Below, piece by piece: positions 16,236 through 24,161 of a stretch of DNA of 40,507 bases. The stretch's first letter is position 1. Every line of letters begins with the position of its first letter. The notes beneath the pieces are model-generated. The model was given only the letters and a program-made list of their open reading frames with translations. It searched no databases and was not told the origin of the DNA. This DNA comes from an uncultured Oscillospiraceae bacterium (GTDB lineage Bacteria > Bacillota > Clostridia > Oscillospirales > Oscillospiraceae), in the NCBI GenBank assembly GCA_944387785.1, contig CALXGG010000006.1:1-40507 (forward strand), read 5' to 3'. The translations under genes were made by a program, and so were the position numbers.

Positions 16236-16841
16236 ATGTTTTACTATGTAAGCGGCACGGTGGCCCATGTGGAGCCCTACCTGGCCGTCATTGACTGCGG
16301 CGGCGTGGGCTACGCCTGCCGCACCACCACCTACACCCTCTCCGGCCTGAAAAAGGGGGAGAAGGGGAAGCTCTACACCTATCTCAACGTCCGGGAGGAC
16401 GCCATGGAGCTCTACGGCTTTGCCACGGCGGAGGAGCTGAACCTGTTTCAGCAGCTCATCTCCGTCAGCGGCGTGGGGCCCAAGGCGGCCCTCAGCATCC
16501 TCTCCGCCTCCACGCCGGCCAATCTGGCCCTCAGCATCATCACCGGCGATGAAAAGGCCCTTACCTGCGCCCCGGGCATCGGCAAGAAGATCGCCCAGCG
16601 GGTGATCCTGGAGCTGAAGGACAAGCTCAGCAAGGGCCAGGCCCTCTCCGCCGGCGGCGGCGCGGTCCCCGGACCGGCGGTGACCATTATCCCCGACAAC
16701 AAGCTCTCCGAGGCCTCCGCCGCCCTGGCGGTGCTGGGGTACTCCCAGGGGGAGATCAATGTCGCCCTCAAGGACGCGGACCTCACGGAGCCCCTGGAGC
16801 AGATCATCCGTAAGGCCCTGAAGAAAATGGTGAAGAACTGA
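16236..16841 (+). CDS. ruvA: Holliday junction helicase subunit RuvA
   Basis: RuvA binds the four-way junction as a tetramer and loads the RuvB motor. The 201-residue protein has the N-terminal OB-fold (FYYVSGTVAHVEPYLAVID), helix-hairpin-helix motifs (LISVSGVGPKAALSIL and LTCAPGIGKKIAQRVILELK) and the small C-terminal RuvB-contact domain (LAVLGYSQGEINVAL). The start ATG 16236 has AAAGGA upstream. The 110-base gap to ruvC holds only a small hairpin. After the TGA stop the same frame remains open for 22 more codons to a TAA at 16908-16910. Confidence 0.97.
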   Translation: MFYYVSGTVAHVEPYLAVIDCGGVGYACRTTTYTLSGLKKGEKGKLYTYLNVREDAMELYGFATAEELNLFQQLISVSGVGPKAALSILSASTPANLALSIITGDEKALTCAPGIGKKIAQRVILELKDKLSKGQALSAGGGAVPGPAVTIIPDNKLSEASAALAVLGYSQGEINVALKDADLTEPLEQIIRKALKKMVKN

Positions 16842-16924
16842 GAGAAGCAGCTCCAACAGCTGGGGGGGAAGGACGCCTTCCCGGACTGCCTGCGGGACCT
16901 GGAGCCATAAGAAGGAGCGCAATC

Positions 16925-17095
16925 ATGGAATACGAAAATCGCAAGACCACAAAGACCATCGTGAAATCCGGGATCACCTTCGGCACTTGTCTCGCCATGG
17001 TGATCTCCTATACCAACTGGCACTCGGTGCTCTGGGCCATCATCCACGGCCTGATGAGCTGGGCCTACGTGCTCTACTACATCATCCGCTATTGA
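16925..17095 (+). CDS. Small membrane protein between ruvA and ruvB (56 aa)
   Basis: A 56-codon ORF starting at ATG 16925 behind a good GAAGGAG ribosome-binding site and ending at TGA 17093-17095. It begins [14 protein letters not shown], a basic N terminus, followed by two hydrophobic stretches (about 17-29, [13 protein letters not shown], and 34-54, rich in Trp and Tyr) separated by TNWHS. It ends YYIIRY. I do not recognise a family. It lies 83 bases after ruvA and 37 before ruvB on the same strand, so it is probably part of the ruv operon. Codon use resembles its neighbours. Confidence 0.75.
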   Translation: MEYENRKTTKTIVKSGITFGTCLAMVISYTNWHSVLWAIIHGLMSWAYVLYYIIRY

Positions 17096-17132
17096 CGGCC
17101 GGTTATGGGGCGGGAAGGGGAGAGAAGGACCT

Positions 17133-18191
17133 TTGAGTATTGATTTTTCCGGTAACGACGTATATATGGAGGAGGAGCCCTCCCTGGTGACCACCACCCT
17201 GACGGCGGCGGACGAGGGGGAGTACTCCCTGCGGCCCAAAACCCTGAAGGAGTACATCGGCCAGGAGAAGGCCAAGGGCAACCTGGAGGTGTTCATCCAG
17301 GCGGCCAGGATGCGCCATGAGCCTTTGGACCATGTGCTGCTCCACGGCCCTCCGGGCCTGGGAAAGACCACCCTCAGCGGCATCATCGCCAACGAGATGG
17401 GGGTCAATATCCGCATCACCTCCGGCCCCGCCATCGAGAAGGCCGGGGACCTGGCGGCCCTCCTCACCAATCTGAACGAGAACGACATCCTCTTCGTGGA
17501 CGAGATCCACCGCCTCAACCGCTCGGTGGAGGAGGTGCTCTACCCCGCCATGGAGGATTTTGCCATCGACATCATCATCGGCAAGGGCCCCTCCGCCAAC
17601 TCCATCCGGCTGGACCTGCCCAAGTTCACCCTGATCGGGGCCACCACCCGGGCCGGGCAGCTCTCCGCCCCTCTCCGGGACCGGTTCGGCGTGACCCTGC
17701 GGCTGGAGCTCTACACGCCGGAGGAGCTGGCCCTGATCGTCACCCGGTCCGCCGGCATCCTGGAGGCGCCCATCGAACCGGAGGGCGCCATGGAGATCGC
17801 CAGGCGCAGCCGGGGCACCCCCCGGATCGCCAACCGGATGCTCCGCCGGGTCCGGGACTTCGCCCAGGTGAAGGCCGACGGCGTCATCACCAGGGAGGTG
17901 GCCGACGCGGCCCTCACCGCCCTGGAGGTGGACTACCTGGGCCTGGACAACATCGACCGGCGGATGCTCACCGCCATCATCCAGTACTACGGCGGCGGGC
18001 CGGTGGGCCTTGAGACCCTGGCGGCCACCATCAACGAGGAGGCGGTGACCCTGGAGGACGTCTACGAGCCCTACCTCATGCGCATCGGGTTCATCACCCG
18101 GACGCCCCGGGGCCGCTGCGTCACTCACAAGGCCTATGAGCACCTGGGGCTCAGCGTCCCCGGCGGGGCCATGGACCAGCTGAGCCTGTAA
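17133..18191 (+). CDS. ruvB: Holliday junction branch migration ATPase RuvB
   Basis: RuvB is the AAA+ hexameric motor that pulls DNA through the RuvA-bound junction. The 352-residue protein has Walker [10 protein letters not shown], Walker [11 protein letters not shown], sensor 1 [10 protein letters not shown] and the Arg finger LRDRFG, then the winged-helix C terminus ending in FITRTPRGR. The start is TTG at 17133 (MSIDFSGND) with AGAAGGA about six bases upstream; an N terminus of this kind with ESLRP-type residues (here [13 protein letters not shown]) is standard. Confidence 0.97.
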   Translation: MSIDFSGNDVYMEEEPSLVTTTLTAADEGEYSLRPKTLKEYIGQEKAKGNLEVFIQAARMRHEPLDHVLLHGPPGLGKTTLSGIIANEMGVNIRITSGPAIEKAGDLAALLTNLNENDILFVDEIHRLNRSVEEVLYPAMEDFAIDIIIGKGPSANSIRLDLPKFTLIGATTRAGQLSAPLRDRFGVTLRLELYTPEELALIVTRSAGILEAPIEPEGAMEIARRSRGTPRIANRMLRRVRDFAQVKADGVITREVADAALTALEVDYLGLDNIDRRMLTAIIQYYGGGPVGLETLAATINEEAVTLEDVYEPYLMRIGFITRTPRGRCVTHKAYEHLGLSVPGGAMDQLSL

Positions 18192-18195
18192 CGCC

Positions 18196-18945
18196 ATGAT
18201 ATACGCCGACAGCGTGTTCCTCCGCCGGGATCTGCCGGAGCGGAGCTATCTCAACCATCTCCCGGCGGTAAACTGGCTGAAGGACCACCGGCTGGCGCTG
18301 GATTCCCCGGTGACCTTTCTGGTGGGGGAGAACGGCAGCGGGAAATCCACCCTGCTGGAGGCCATGGCGGTGGCCTGCGGCTTCAACGCCGAGGGGGGCA
18401 CCCGGAACTTCACCTTTTCCACCCGGGCCACCCACTCGGATCTGGGGGAGCATATCACCGTGGCCAAACGGCGTTATCCCCAAGACGGCTTTTTCCTTCG
18501 GGCGGAGAGCTTCTACAACGTGGCCACCAATATCGACGAGATGGACGAGGCGCCTTCCTTCGGCCCCCGGCTCATCGACAGCTACGGCGGGGTGTCCCTG
18601 CACTGCCAGTCCCACGGGGAGAGCTTCCTCTCTCTGGTGGAAAGCCGCTTCGGCGGGGAGGGGCTCTACCTCCTGGACGAGCCGGAGGCGGCCCTGTCGC
18701 CCGCCCGGCAGCTGACGCTGCTGGGGGAGATGCACCGCCTGGTGGGGCGAGACTCCCAGTTCATCATCGCCACCCACTCGCCCATCCTGATGGCCTATCC
18801 CGGGGCCAGGATCTACCTGCTCAGCGAGGACGGCATCGAGCCGGTGCAGTACCGGGAGACAGATCATTATCAGCTCACCCGGCGGTTTTTGGAGGACCCG
18901 GAGCGGATGCTGCGCTACCTGTTTTCTGAGGAGGAAGAGGCGTAG
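18196..18945 (+). CDS. AAA family ATPase (RecF/ABC-like, COG3910 type)
   Basis: A 249-residue soluble ATPase with Walker A VGENGSGKSTLLE (about residues 43-55), a mid-protein QSHGESFLSL that occupies the ABC-signature position, Walker B LYLLDEPEAALSP and a switch His in IIATHSPILMA. This order fits the SMC/ABC-like predicted ATPases often annotated as AAA_21/COG3910, whose function is unknown. The start is ATG 18196, four bases after the ruvB stop, so it is probably in the ruv operon and translationally coupled. A role in DNA repair is only suggested by position. Confidence 0.85.
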   Translation: MIYADSVFLRRDLPERSYLNHLPAVNWLKDHRLALDSPVTFLVGENGSGKSTLLEAMAVACGFNAEGGTRNFTFSTRATHSDLGEHITVAKRRYPQDGFFLRAESFYNVATNIDEMDEAPSFGPRLIDSYGGVSLHCQSHGESFLSLVESRFGGEGLYLLDEPEAALSPARQLTLLGEMHRLVGRDSQFIIATHSPILMAYPGARIYLLSEDGIEPVQYRETDHYQLTRRFLEDPERMLRYLFSEEEEA

Positions 18946-18982
18946 CGCAAGCCGTTTCCTTATTTTCTTTTGAGGAAAGCCT

Positions 18983-19516
18983 ATGCTGGATATCAAGATT
19001 TATTTTGAGCGGTACTGCAGGAAGTACGATTTGGACATCGCCCTCTCCTGGGAGATGCCGGAGGGATATGAAACAGCTTTTGGATCCTTTGATCCAACCT
19101 GTCATACCCTCTTTCTGAACAAGTCCCCGCTGCAGTCCGCGCCGGAACAAGAGGCGTTGTTTTACCTCTATCACGAACTTCGCCACGCCCTTCAGTATCT
19201 TTGCCCGGAGCGGTTTGACCAGCAGATCCAAACAAGCCGCTTTTATGTGATCCTGTATAATGGCGTATGCTACAAGCTGGTGGTCGATGCCTGGAAGATG
19301 TGCGTGCTTTCCGGTGACACGGAATATTTCAAAGCCGCCTATTTGTCGCTGCCGTATGAACGGGACGCAAACGACTATGCCTATCAAACGGTTAGAAAAC
19401 TCCGCGGCGATACAGCGGAGCTGCGGGAGCTGGTTTCCGCGTGGACGCCGGCGGCCCCTCTCCCGCCAGAAGAGCTTGAGCGGCTGTTTTGCCTGATCGA
19501 TACAAGCATTCGTTAG
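18983..19516 (+). CDS. Putative zinc metallopeptidase (HExxH protein, 177 aa)
   Basis: The protein contains YHELRHALQYL, an HExxH motif (about residues 68-72), and a later YERDANDYAYQTV, which could give the third ligand as in ImmA/IrrE-type peptidases (HExxH then ExxAN/ERDAN). No signal peptide or membrane segment is seen, so it should act in the cytoplasm. The start ATG 18983 has TTGAGGAAAGCC before it. Codon use contains more A/T-ending codons than the neighbours (for example GAAACAGCTTTTGGATCCTTT). It lies 37 bases after the AAA ATPase and may be co-transcribed. Whether it is an active peptidase, and on what, is not known. Confidence 0.65.
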   Translation: MLDIKIYFERYCRKYDLDIALSWEMPEGYETAFGSFDPTCHTLFLNKSPLQSAPEQEALFYLYHELRHALQYLCPERFDQQIQTSRFYVILYNGVCYKLVVDAWKMCVLSGDTEYFKAAYLSLPYERDANDYAYQTVRKLRGDTAELRELVSAWTPAAPLPPEELERLFCLIDTSIR

Positions 19517-19597
19517 AAAAGCGGGCGGGGGCCTTTTCCCCTTGGTCCGCTGGGTCCATTGATTGATGAAAAAGTTTGTAAATAAAGGAGAACCAAA

Positions 19598-20953
19598 ATG
19601 GGCAAATTATTTGGAACGGACGGGATCCGGGGCATTGTGGGCGAAAACCTGACGGCGGAGCTGGCTTTTCGCGTGGGGCAGGCGGTGACCATGGTGCTCA
19701 AGGAGGAGAAGGGCAGCGCGCCCCTCATCACCATCGGCATGGACACCCGTATCTCCTCGGACATGCTGGAAAGCGCCCTCATTTCCGGCATCACCTCCGT
19801 AGGCGGCGACGTGATGCCCCTGGGCGTGATCCCCACTCCCGCCGTGGCCTATCTCACCGTGAAGGTGGAGGCGGACGCCGGCGTGGTGATCTCCGCCAGC
19901 CACAACCCCTTTGAGCACAACGGCATCAAGGTATTCAACGGCCAGGGCTACAAGCTCTCCGACGCCCTGGAGGAGCGGGTGGAGGAGAAGATCCTCTCCG
20001 GCGACCCCATGCCCATCCAGAAGGGCAGCGGCATCGGCAAGCGGATCCACGGCATGAAGAACCTGAAATACGAGTACATCAAGTACCTGGCCGGGACCAT
20101 CCAGGATGACCTGGGCAGTCTGCGGATCCTGGTGGACTGCGCCAACGGCGCCGCCGCCGCCACCGCACCGGACCTCTTCGCCAATTTTGCCATCGAGGCC
20201 GACTTCATCCACCGCAAGCCCAACGGCGTGAATATCAACGACCGCTGCGGCTCCACCCACCTGGAGAGCCTTGCCGCCATGGTCACCGCTGGCGGCTACG
20301 ATCTGGGCGTGGCCTTCGACGGCGACGCGGACCGGTGCCTGATGATCGACGAAAAGGGAAGTATCATCGACGGCGACAAGACCATGGCGGTCTGCGGCCT
20401 CCACATGCGGGATGAGGGCACCCTCACCGGCCGGGCCATCGTGGGCACCGTCATGAGCAACCTGGGCCTCCACGAGTTCTGCAACAAGAACAACATCCGC
20501 CTCATCTGCACCCCGGTGGGGGACCGGAACGTGCTGGAGAAGATGCTGGAGTTCGGCTACCGCATCGGCGGGGAGCAGTCCGGCCACACCATCTTCACCG
20601 ACTACGCCACCACCGGCGACGGGCAGCTCACCGCCCTGCAGTTTTTGCAGATCCTCAGCCGCAGCGGGAAGAAGGCCAGCGAGCTGGCCGCCATCTGCCC
20701 CTCCTACCCCCAGATCCTGGTCAATGTCAAGCTGGAGAACCGCCCCGGCCTCAAGGAGGCGGTGATGGCCTCTCCCGCCCTGGCGGAGGCGGTGCGGCAG
20801 GAGGAGGAGCTGCTGGGCGGCGACGGCCGTGTCCTGGTCCGGGCCTCCGGCACCGAGCCCCTGATCCGGGTCATGGTGGAGGCCAAGACCCAGGAACAGG
20901 CTGCCGAATGTGCAAACCGTCTGGCCGCTTTCGTACAAACTGTAAAAAACTGA
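19598..20953 (+). CDS. glmM: Phosphoglucosamine mutase
   Basis: GlmM converts glucosamine-6-phosphate to glucosamine-1-phosphate for UDP-GlcNAc and cell-wall synthesis. The 451-residue protein is full length. It has FGTDGIRGIVG at the N terminus, the phosphoserine loop VVISASHNPFEHNGIK, the Mg-binding DGDADR, the sugar-binding GGEQSGH and the phosphate-binding RASGTEPLIRVM. The start ATG 19598 has AAAGGAG eight bases upstream. An 80-base gap separates it from the metallopeptidase gene; I could not assign a strong promoter in it. Confidence 0.97.
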   Translation: MGKLFGTDGIRGIVGENLTAELAFRVGQAVTMVLKEEKGSAPLITIGMDTRISSDMLESALISGITSVGGDVMPLGVIPTPAVAYLTVKVEADAGVVISASHNPFEHNGIKVFNGQGYKLSDALEERVEEKILSGDPMPIQKGSGIGKRIHGMKNLKYEYIKYLAGTIQDDLGSLRILVDCANGAAAATAPDLFANFAIEADFIHRKPNGVNINDRCGSTHLESLAAMVTAGGYDLGVAFDGDADRCLMIDEKGSIIDGDKTMAVCGLHMRDEGTLTGRAIVGTVMSNLGLHEFCNKNNIRLICTPVGDRNVLEKMLEFGYRIGGEQSGHTIFTDYATTGDGQLTALQFLQILSRSGKKASELAAICPSYPQILVNVKLENRPGLKEAVMASPALAEAVRQEEELLGGDGRVLVRASGTEPLIRVMVEAKTQEQAAECANRLAAFVQTVKN

Positions 20954-20983
20954 AGCGGGAGTTCATAAATTTTTAATATTTAC

Positions 20984-21013
20984 TTGACAAAACGAAGGGG
21001 AACTAGGTATAAT
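20984..21013 (+). promoter_or_regulatory. Near-consensus promoter directly abutting the sigma factor start
   Basis: TTGACA (20984-20989), an 18-base spacer and TATAAT (21008-21013). The ATG of the sigma factor begins only five bases after the -10 box, so the transcript would start at or within one or two bases of the start codon. Confidence 0.85.
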
Positions 21014-21018
21014 AAACC

Positions 21019-21657
21019 ATGTCGATTTACCATGCCAACTACGCCGCATACAGCGGCCTTTCGGATGAAGCGCTGTGCGTCCTTGTCCGGCAGGGCGACC
21101 GCGACGCGGAGGAGACCCTTGTTTCCCGCTACAATCGCCTGGTTCGGCAGCTGGCGCGTCCCTATTTTCTGGCCGGCGGCGACAGCGACGACTTGGTCCA
21201 GGAGGGCATGATCGGCTTGATGTACGCGGTCCGTGAGTATGACGCCGGGAAGCCGGCGGGCTTCCGCACCTATGCAGAAACTTGTATCCGCAACCGCCTG
21301 TACTCTGCGGTCCGGGCTGCCGCCCGGGATAAGCATACGCCGCTGAACCAGTCGGTTCCTCTTGAAATACCCTTCTTTGACAGCCATAGTACCTCTTTGG
21401 GCGCACCTCTGCCTTCCCAGGCCAATCCTGAGGACCTGATCATCGGTCGTGAGGGCGTGCGGGACATTTTGCGTGATGTCCAAAAGCAGTTGTCCGAATT
21501 TGAGGCGAAGATTTTGGGGTTATATTTAGACGGCCTGACCATCCGAGAAATGGCCGAAGCGGTTTCAAGGTCCCCCAAATCGGTGGACAACGCCGTGCAG
21601 CGCATCCGGCGCAAAGTAGCGCGGCACCTTACTTCCGGCGATATCAGCAATGGCTGA
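21019..21657 (+). CDS. SigH-like RNA polymerase sigma-70 family factor
   Basis: The 212-residue protein shows sigma region 2 (LVSRYNRLVRQLARPYFL, DDLVQEGMIGLMYAVREY, FRTYAETCIRNRLYSAVR) and region 4 with a helix-turn-helix (LDGLTIREMAEAVSRSPKSVDNAVQRIRRKV). The YFLAGGDSDDLVQEGMIGL stretch is very close to SigH, the first alternative sigma factor in Clostridia sporulation, though the C-terminal part diverges. The ATG at 21019 has no ribosome-binding site at normal distance, and the promoter predicts a leaderless message. The name sigH is plausible but not certain, because clostridial genomes can hold several SigH-like paralogues. Confidence 0.8.
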   Translation: MSIYHANYAAYSGLSDEALCVLVRQGDRDAEETLVSRYNRLVRQLARPYFLAGGDSDDLVQEGMIGLMYAVREYDAGKPAGFRTYAETCIRNRLYSAVRAAARDKHTPLNQSVPLEIPFFDSHSTSLGAPLPSQANPEDLIIGREGVRDILRDVQKQLSEFEAKILGLYLDGLTIREMAEAVSRSPKSVDNAVQRIRRKVARHLTSGDISNG

Positions 21658-21699
21658 GCGCAATATATTTTTTTCTATTCAAAAAGAGAGGGTAAGATC

Positions 21700-21978
21700 A
21701 TGTACGAAGACAAGACCTTAGTTTGCAAGGAGTGCGGCCAGGAGTTCGTGTTCACCGCCGGTGAGCAGGAGTTCTATGCGGAGCGCGGCTTCCAGAATGA
21801 GCCCCAGCGCTGCAAGGCCTGCCGTGACGCCCGCAAGAACGCTGCCCGCGGTCCCCGTGAGTACTTCACCGCGGTGTGCGCCAACTGCGGCGGCGAGGCT
21901 CGGGTTCCCTTTGAGCCCAAGAGCGATCGTCCTGTGTACTGCAGCGAGTGCTTCGCCAAGATGCGCGAGCAGGGCTGA
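21700..21978 (+). CDS. Double zinc-ribbon protein (92 aa)
   Basis: A small cytoplasmic protein with two four-cysteine zinc ribbons. The first is formed by CKECGQEF and CKACRDAR (about residues 9-44), preceded by DKTLVC and separated by FTAGEQEFYAERGF. The second is CANCGGEARVPF with CSECF (about 62-87). This architecture matches the probable zinc-ribbon domain family (zf-trcl type) found in many Firmicutes; the function is unknown. The start ATG 21700 has AGAGAGGG upstream. It lies 42 bases after the sigma factor gene and probably shares its transcript; a strong terminator follows. Confidence 0.85.
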   Translation: MYEDKTLVCKECGQEFVFTAGEQEFYAERGFQNEPQRCKACRDARKNAARGPREYFTAVCANCGGEARVPFEPKSDRPVYCSECFAKMREQG

Positions 21979-22003
21979 TCCCTTACAACTGGTATCTATG
22001 ATC

Positions 22004-22037
22004 GGGACGTCCGCGGCAGCGGGCGTCCCCTCTTTTT
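22004..22037 (+). terminator. Intrinsic terminator after the zinc-ribbon gene
   Basis: GGGACGTCCGC (22004-22014), loop GGCA and GCGGGCGTCCC (22019-22029) form an 11-bp stem with one G-T pair, followed by CTCTTTTTG. Confidence 0.9.
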
Positions 22038-22089
22038 GCCTGCCGCCGGGGGCGTCCGCGTTCCGTTCCGCCTCCCGGAAGAATCCGGC

Positions 22090-22118
22090 TTGCTATTTTC
22101 GCTAGGATATAGTACAAT
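22090..22118 (+). promoter_or_regulatory. Promoter of the aminotransferase gene
   Basis: TTGCTA (22090-22095), a 17-base spacer and TACAAT (22113-22118), about 60 bases before the start codon. Confidence 0.75.
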
Positions 22119-22176
22119 ATGTGGGACAAATACCGCTGGTTGCAAACCATGCGGGTCATTTTGAAAGGAGCGGACA

Positions 22177-23454
22177 ATGATGGAATATACGAGCATGAGC
22201 AGGGAGCAGCTGCAGGCGGAGCATGCGGCCGTATCCAAGGAGTTTGACGCCCTGAAGGCCAGGGGCCTGAAGCTGGACATGTCCCGGGGCAAGCCCGGAA
22301 AGGCCCAGCTGGACATGGTCAGCGGCATCCTCTCCATCCTGGCGGATCCTGCGGACTGCGTGGTGGACGGCGTGGATGTGCGCAACTACGGCGAGCTCAC
22401 CGGCCTGCCCTGCGCCAAGCGCTATTTTGCAGAGATCCTGGGCTGCAAGAGCGAGGAGTGCTTCATCGGCGGCAACGCCAGCCTCACTTTGATGTACGAT
22501 ACCATCGCCAAGGCCTATACCCACGGCCTGCTCCACAGCGAGAAGCCCTGGGCCAAGCTGGATACCGTCAAGTTCCTGTGCCCCGCTCCCGGCTATGACC
22601 GCCACTTCAAGATCAGCCAGTCCTTCGGTATGGAGATGATCACCATCGAGATGACGGAGACGGGCCCCGATATGGACGCGGTGGAGGCGGCGGTGAAGGA
22701 TCCCGCCGTGAAGGGCATGTGGTGCGTGCCCAAGTACTCCAACCCCGAGGGCGTGGTGTACAGCGAGGAGACCATCCGCCGCATCGCGGGCCTGAAGCCC
22801 GCCGCCCCCGACTTCCTCCTCATGTGGGACAACGCCTACTGCATCCATGAATTCGACGGGGACTATGTGCCCTTCCCGGACATCCTCTCCCTCTGCCGGG
22901 AGGCGGGGAACCCGGACATGGTCTTTGAGTACGCATCCACCTCCAAGGTCACCCTGCCCGGCGCCGGCGTGTCCGTCATGGCCACCAGCGTGGACAATAT
23001 GAAGTACATGACCGGGCTCCTGGGCATCCAGACCATCAGCTACGACAAGGTCAACCAGCTGCGCCACGTCCTCTTCCTCAAGGACAAGGCCCATACCCTG
23101 GAGCTGATGAAGAAGCACGCCGCCATCATGAAGCCCAAGTTTGACGCCGTGGTCTCCGCGCTGGACGAGGAGATCGCCCCCCTGGGCATCGCCCAGTGGA
23201 AGCGGCCCAAGGGCGGCTATTTTGTCAGCGTGGACACCATGGACGGCCTGGCCAAGCGCACCCTGGCCCTCTGCAAGGAGGCCGGCGTGGTGATGACCGG
23301 CGCCGGCGCCACCTTCCCCTACGGCGTGGATCCCCGGGACCGGAACATCCGCATCGCTCCCAGCCTGCCCCCGGTGGAGGAGCTGGAGCAGGCCATCGCC
23401 GTATTCTGCACCTGCCTGAAGCTGGCGGCCCTGGAGAAGCTGCTGGCGGCGTAA
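22177..23454 (+). CDS. PLP-dependent aminotransferase, MocR/aspartate-aminotransferase-like class
   Basis: A 425-residue fold-type I PLP enzyme. It has the N-terminal LDMSRGKPGKAQLDMV, NYGELTGLPCAKRYFAE, cofactor-contact residues in CVPKYSNPEGVVYS and WDNAYCIHEF, and the PLP Lys in YASTSKVTLPGAG. These fit the aminotransferase family often labelled aspartate aminotransferase MocR-like subtype 1c (Pfam PF12897). The amino donor and acceptor cannot be read from sequence; aspartate/2-oxoglutarate is likely. ATG 22177 and the next codon are both Met; GGAGCGG lies about seven bases upstream. It is a single-gene unit with its own promoter and terminator. Confidence 0.88.
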   Translation: MMEYTSMSREQLQAEHAAVSKEFDALKARGLKLDMSRGKPGKAQLDMVSGILSILADPADCVVDGVDVRNYGELTGLPCAKRYFAEILGCKSEECFIGGNASLTLMYDTIAKAYTHGLLHSEKPWAKLDTVKFLCPAPGYDRHFKISQSFGMEMITIEMTETGPDMDAVEAAVKDPAVKGMWCVPKYSNPEGVVYSEETIRRIAGLKPAAPDFLLMWDNAYCIHEFDGDYVPFPDILSLCREAGNPDMVFEYASTSKVTLPGAGVSVMATSVDNMKYMTGLLGIQTISYDKVNQLRHVLFLKDKAHTLELMKKHAAIMKPKFDAVVSALDEEIAPLGIAQWKRPKGGYFVSVDTMDGLAKRTLALCKEAGVVMTGAGATFPYGVDPRDRNIRIAPSLPPVEELEQAIAVFCTCLKLAALEKLLAA

Positions 23455-23488
23455 CGCAGCTCCCGTCCGCAAAACAAGATACATACCA

Positions 23489-23521
23489 AAAAGCAGCCGG
23501 CCTGCATGGCCGGCTGCTTTT
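23489..23521. terminator. Bidirectional intrinsic terminator
   Basis: AAAAGCAGCCGGCC (23489-23502), loop TGCAT and GGCCGGCTGCTTTT (23508-23521): a perfect 14-bp stem with A and T tails, between the convergent aminotransferase and cotJC genes. Confidence 0.93.
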
Positions 23522-23564
23522 ACAGTTGTGGGACAGCCGCCGGGAAAAGGCGGCTGCGGTGCTC

Positions 23565-24161
23565 CTATTGATCCATGGACGGATTCATATAGTAGATGTT
23601 TTTCTCGCCCAGCTTCTCCTTGGCCAGGCGCAGTCCCTCGCCGAAGCGCTGGAAGTGGACGATCTCCCGGGCCCGGAGGAACCGGATCGCGTCCGACACG
23701 TCCGGGTCGTCGCTCAGGCGCAGGATGTTATCATAAGTGACCCGGGCTTTCTGCTCCGCCGCCAGGTCCTCGGTGAGATCGGCGATCACGTCGCCCTTGA
23801 CGCCGATGCCGGCGGCGTTCCAGGGGGAGCCGGAGGCGGCGGTGGGATAGATGCCGGCCGTGTGGTCGGTGAAATAGGCGGCGAAGCCGCCTTCCCGGAT
23901 CTGATCTTCAGTGAGGTTTTTCGTCAGCTGATGGACGATGGTGCCCACCATCTCCAGATGCCCCAGCTCCTCCACGCCGATGTCGGTCAGCAGCCCCTTC
24001 AGCTCGGGGTAGGGCATGGAGTAGCGCTGGCTCAGGTAGCGCAGGGAGGCCCCCAGCTCGCCGTCGGGGCCGCCGTACTGGCTGATGATCCAGGAGGCCA
24101 GCTTGGGGTTGGGCCGGGTGATCTTTACCGGATATTGTAACCGCTTCTCGTAAACAAACAT
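23565..24161 (-). CDS. cotJC: Spore coat protein CotJC (manganese-catalase family)
   Basis: CotJC is a spore-coat protein related to dimanganese catalases and may protect spores against peroxide. The 198-residue protein is full length. The metal-site motifs are VEELGHLEMVG (EExxH), AEQKAR with its Glu, and REIVHFQRF, preceded by the family start FVYEKRLQYPVKI. Its ATG at 24161 overlaps the stop of the upstream cotJ gene (TAATG), so translation is coupled. In Bacillus the cotJ operon is transcribed by sigma-E in the mother cell; I found no clear sigma-E promoter here. Confidence 0.93.
   Translation of the reverse strand: MFVYEKRLQYPVKITRPNPKLASWIISQYGGPDGELGASLRYLSQRYSMPYPELKGLLTDIGVEELGHLEMVGTIVHQLTKNLTEDQIREGGFAAYFTDHTAGIYPTAASGSPWNAAGIGVKGDVIADLTEDLAAEQKARVTYDNILRLSDDPDVSDAIRFLRAREIVHFQRFGEGLRLAKEKLGEKNIYYMNPSMDQ

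Noticed and set aside
16842..16910. Stop-codon readthrough or selenocysteine at the ruvA TGA
   Set aside because: RuvA is already full length at the TGA and no SECIS-like need is apparent; the 22-codon open tail can arise by chance in GC-rich DNA.
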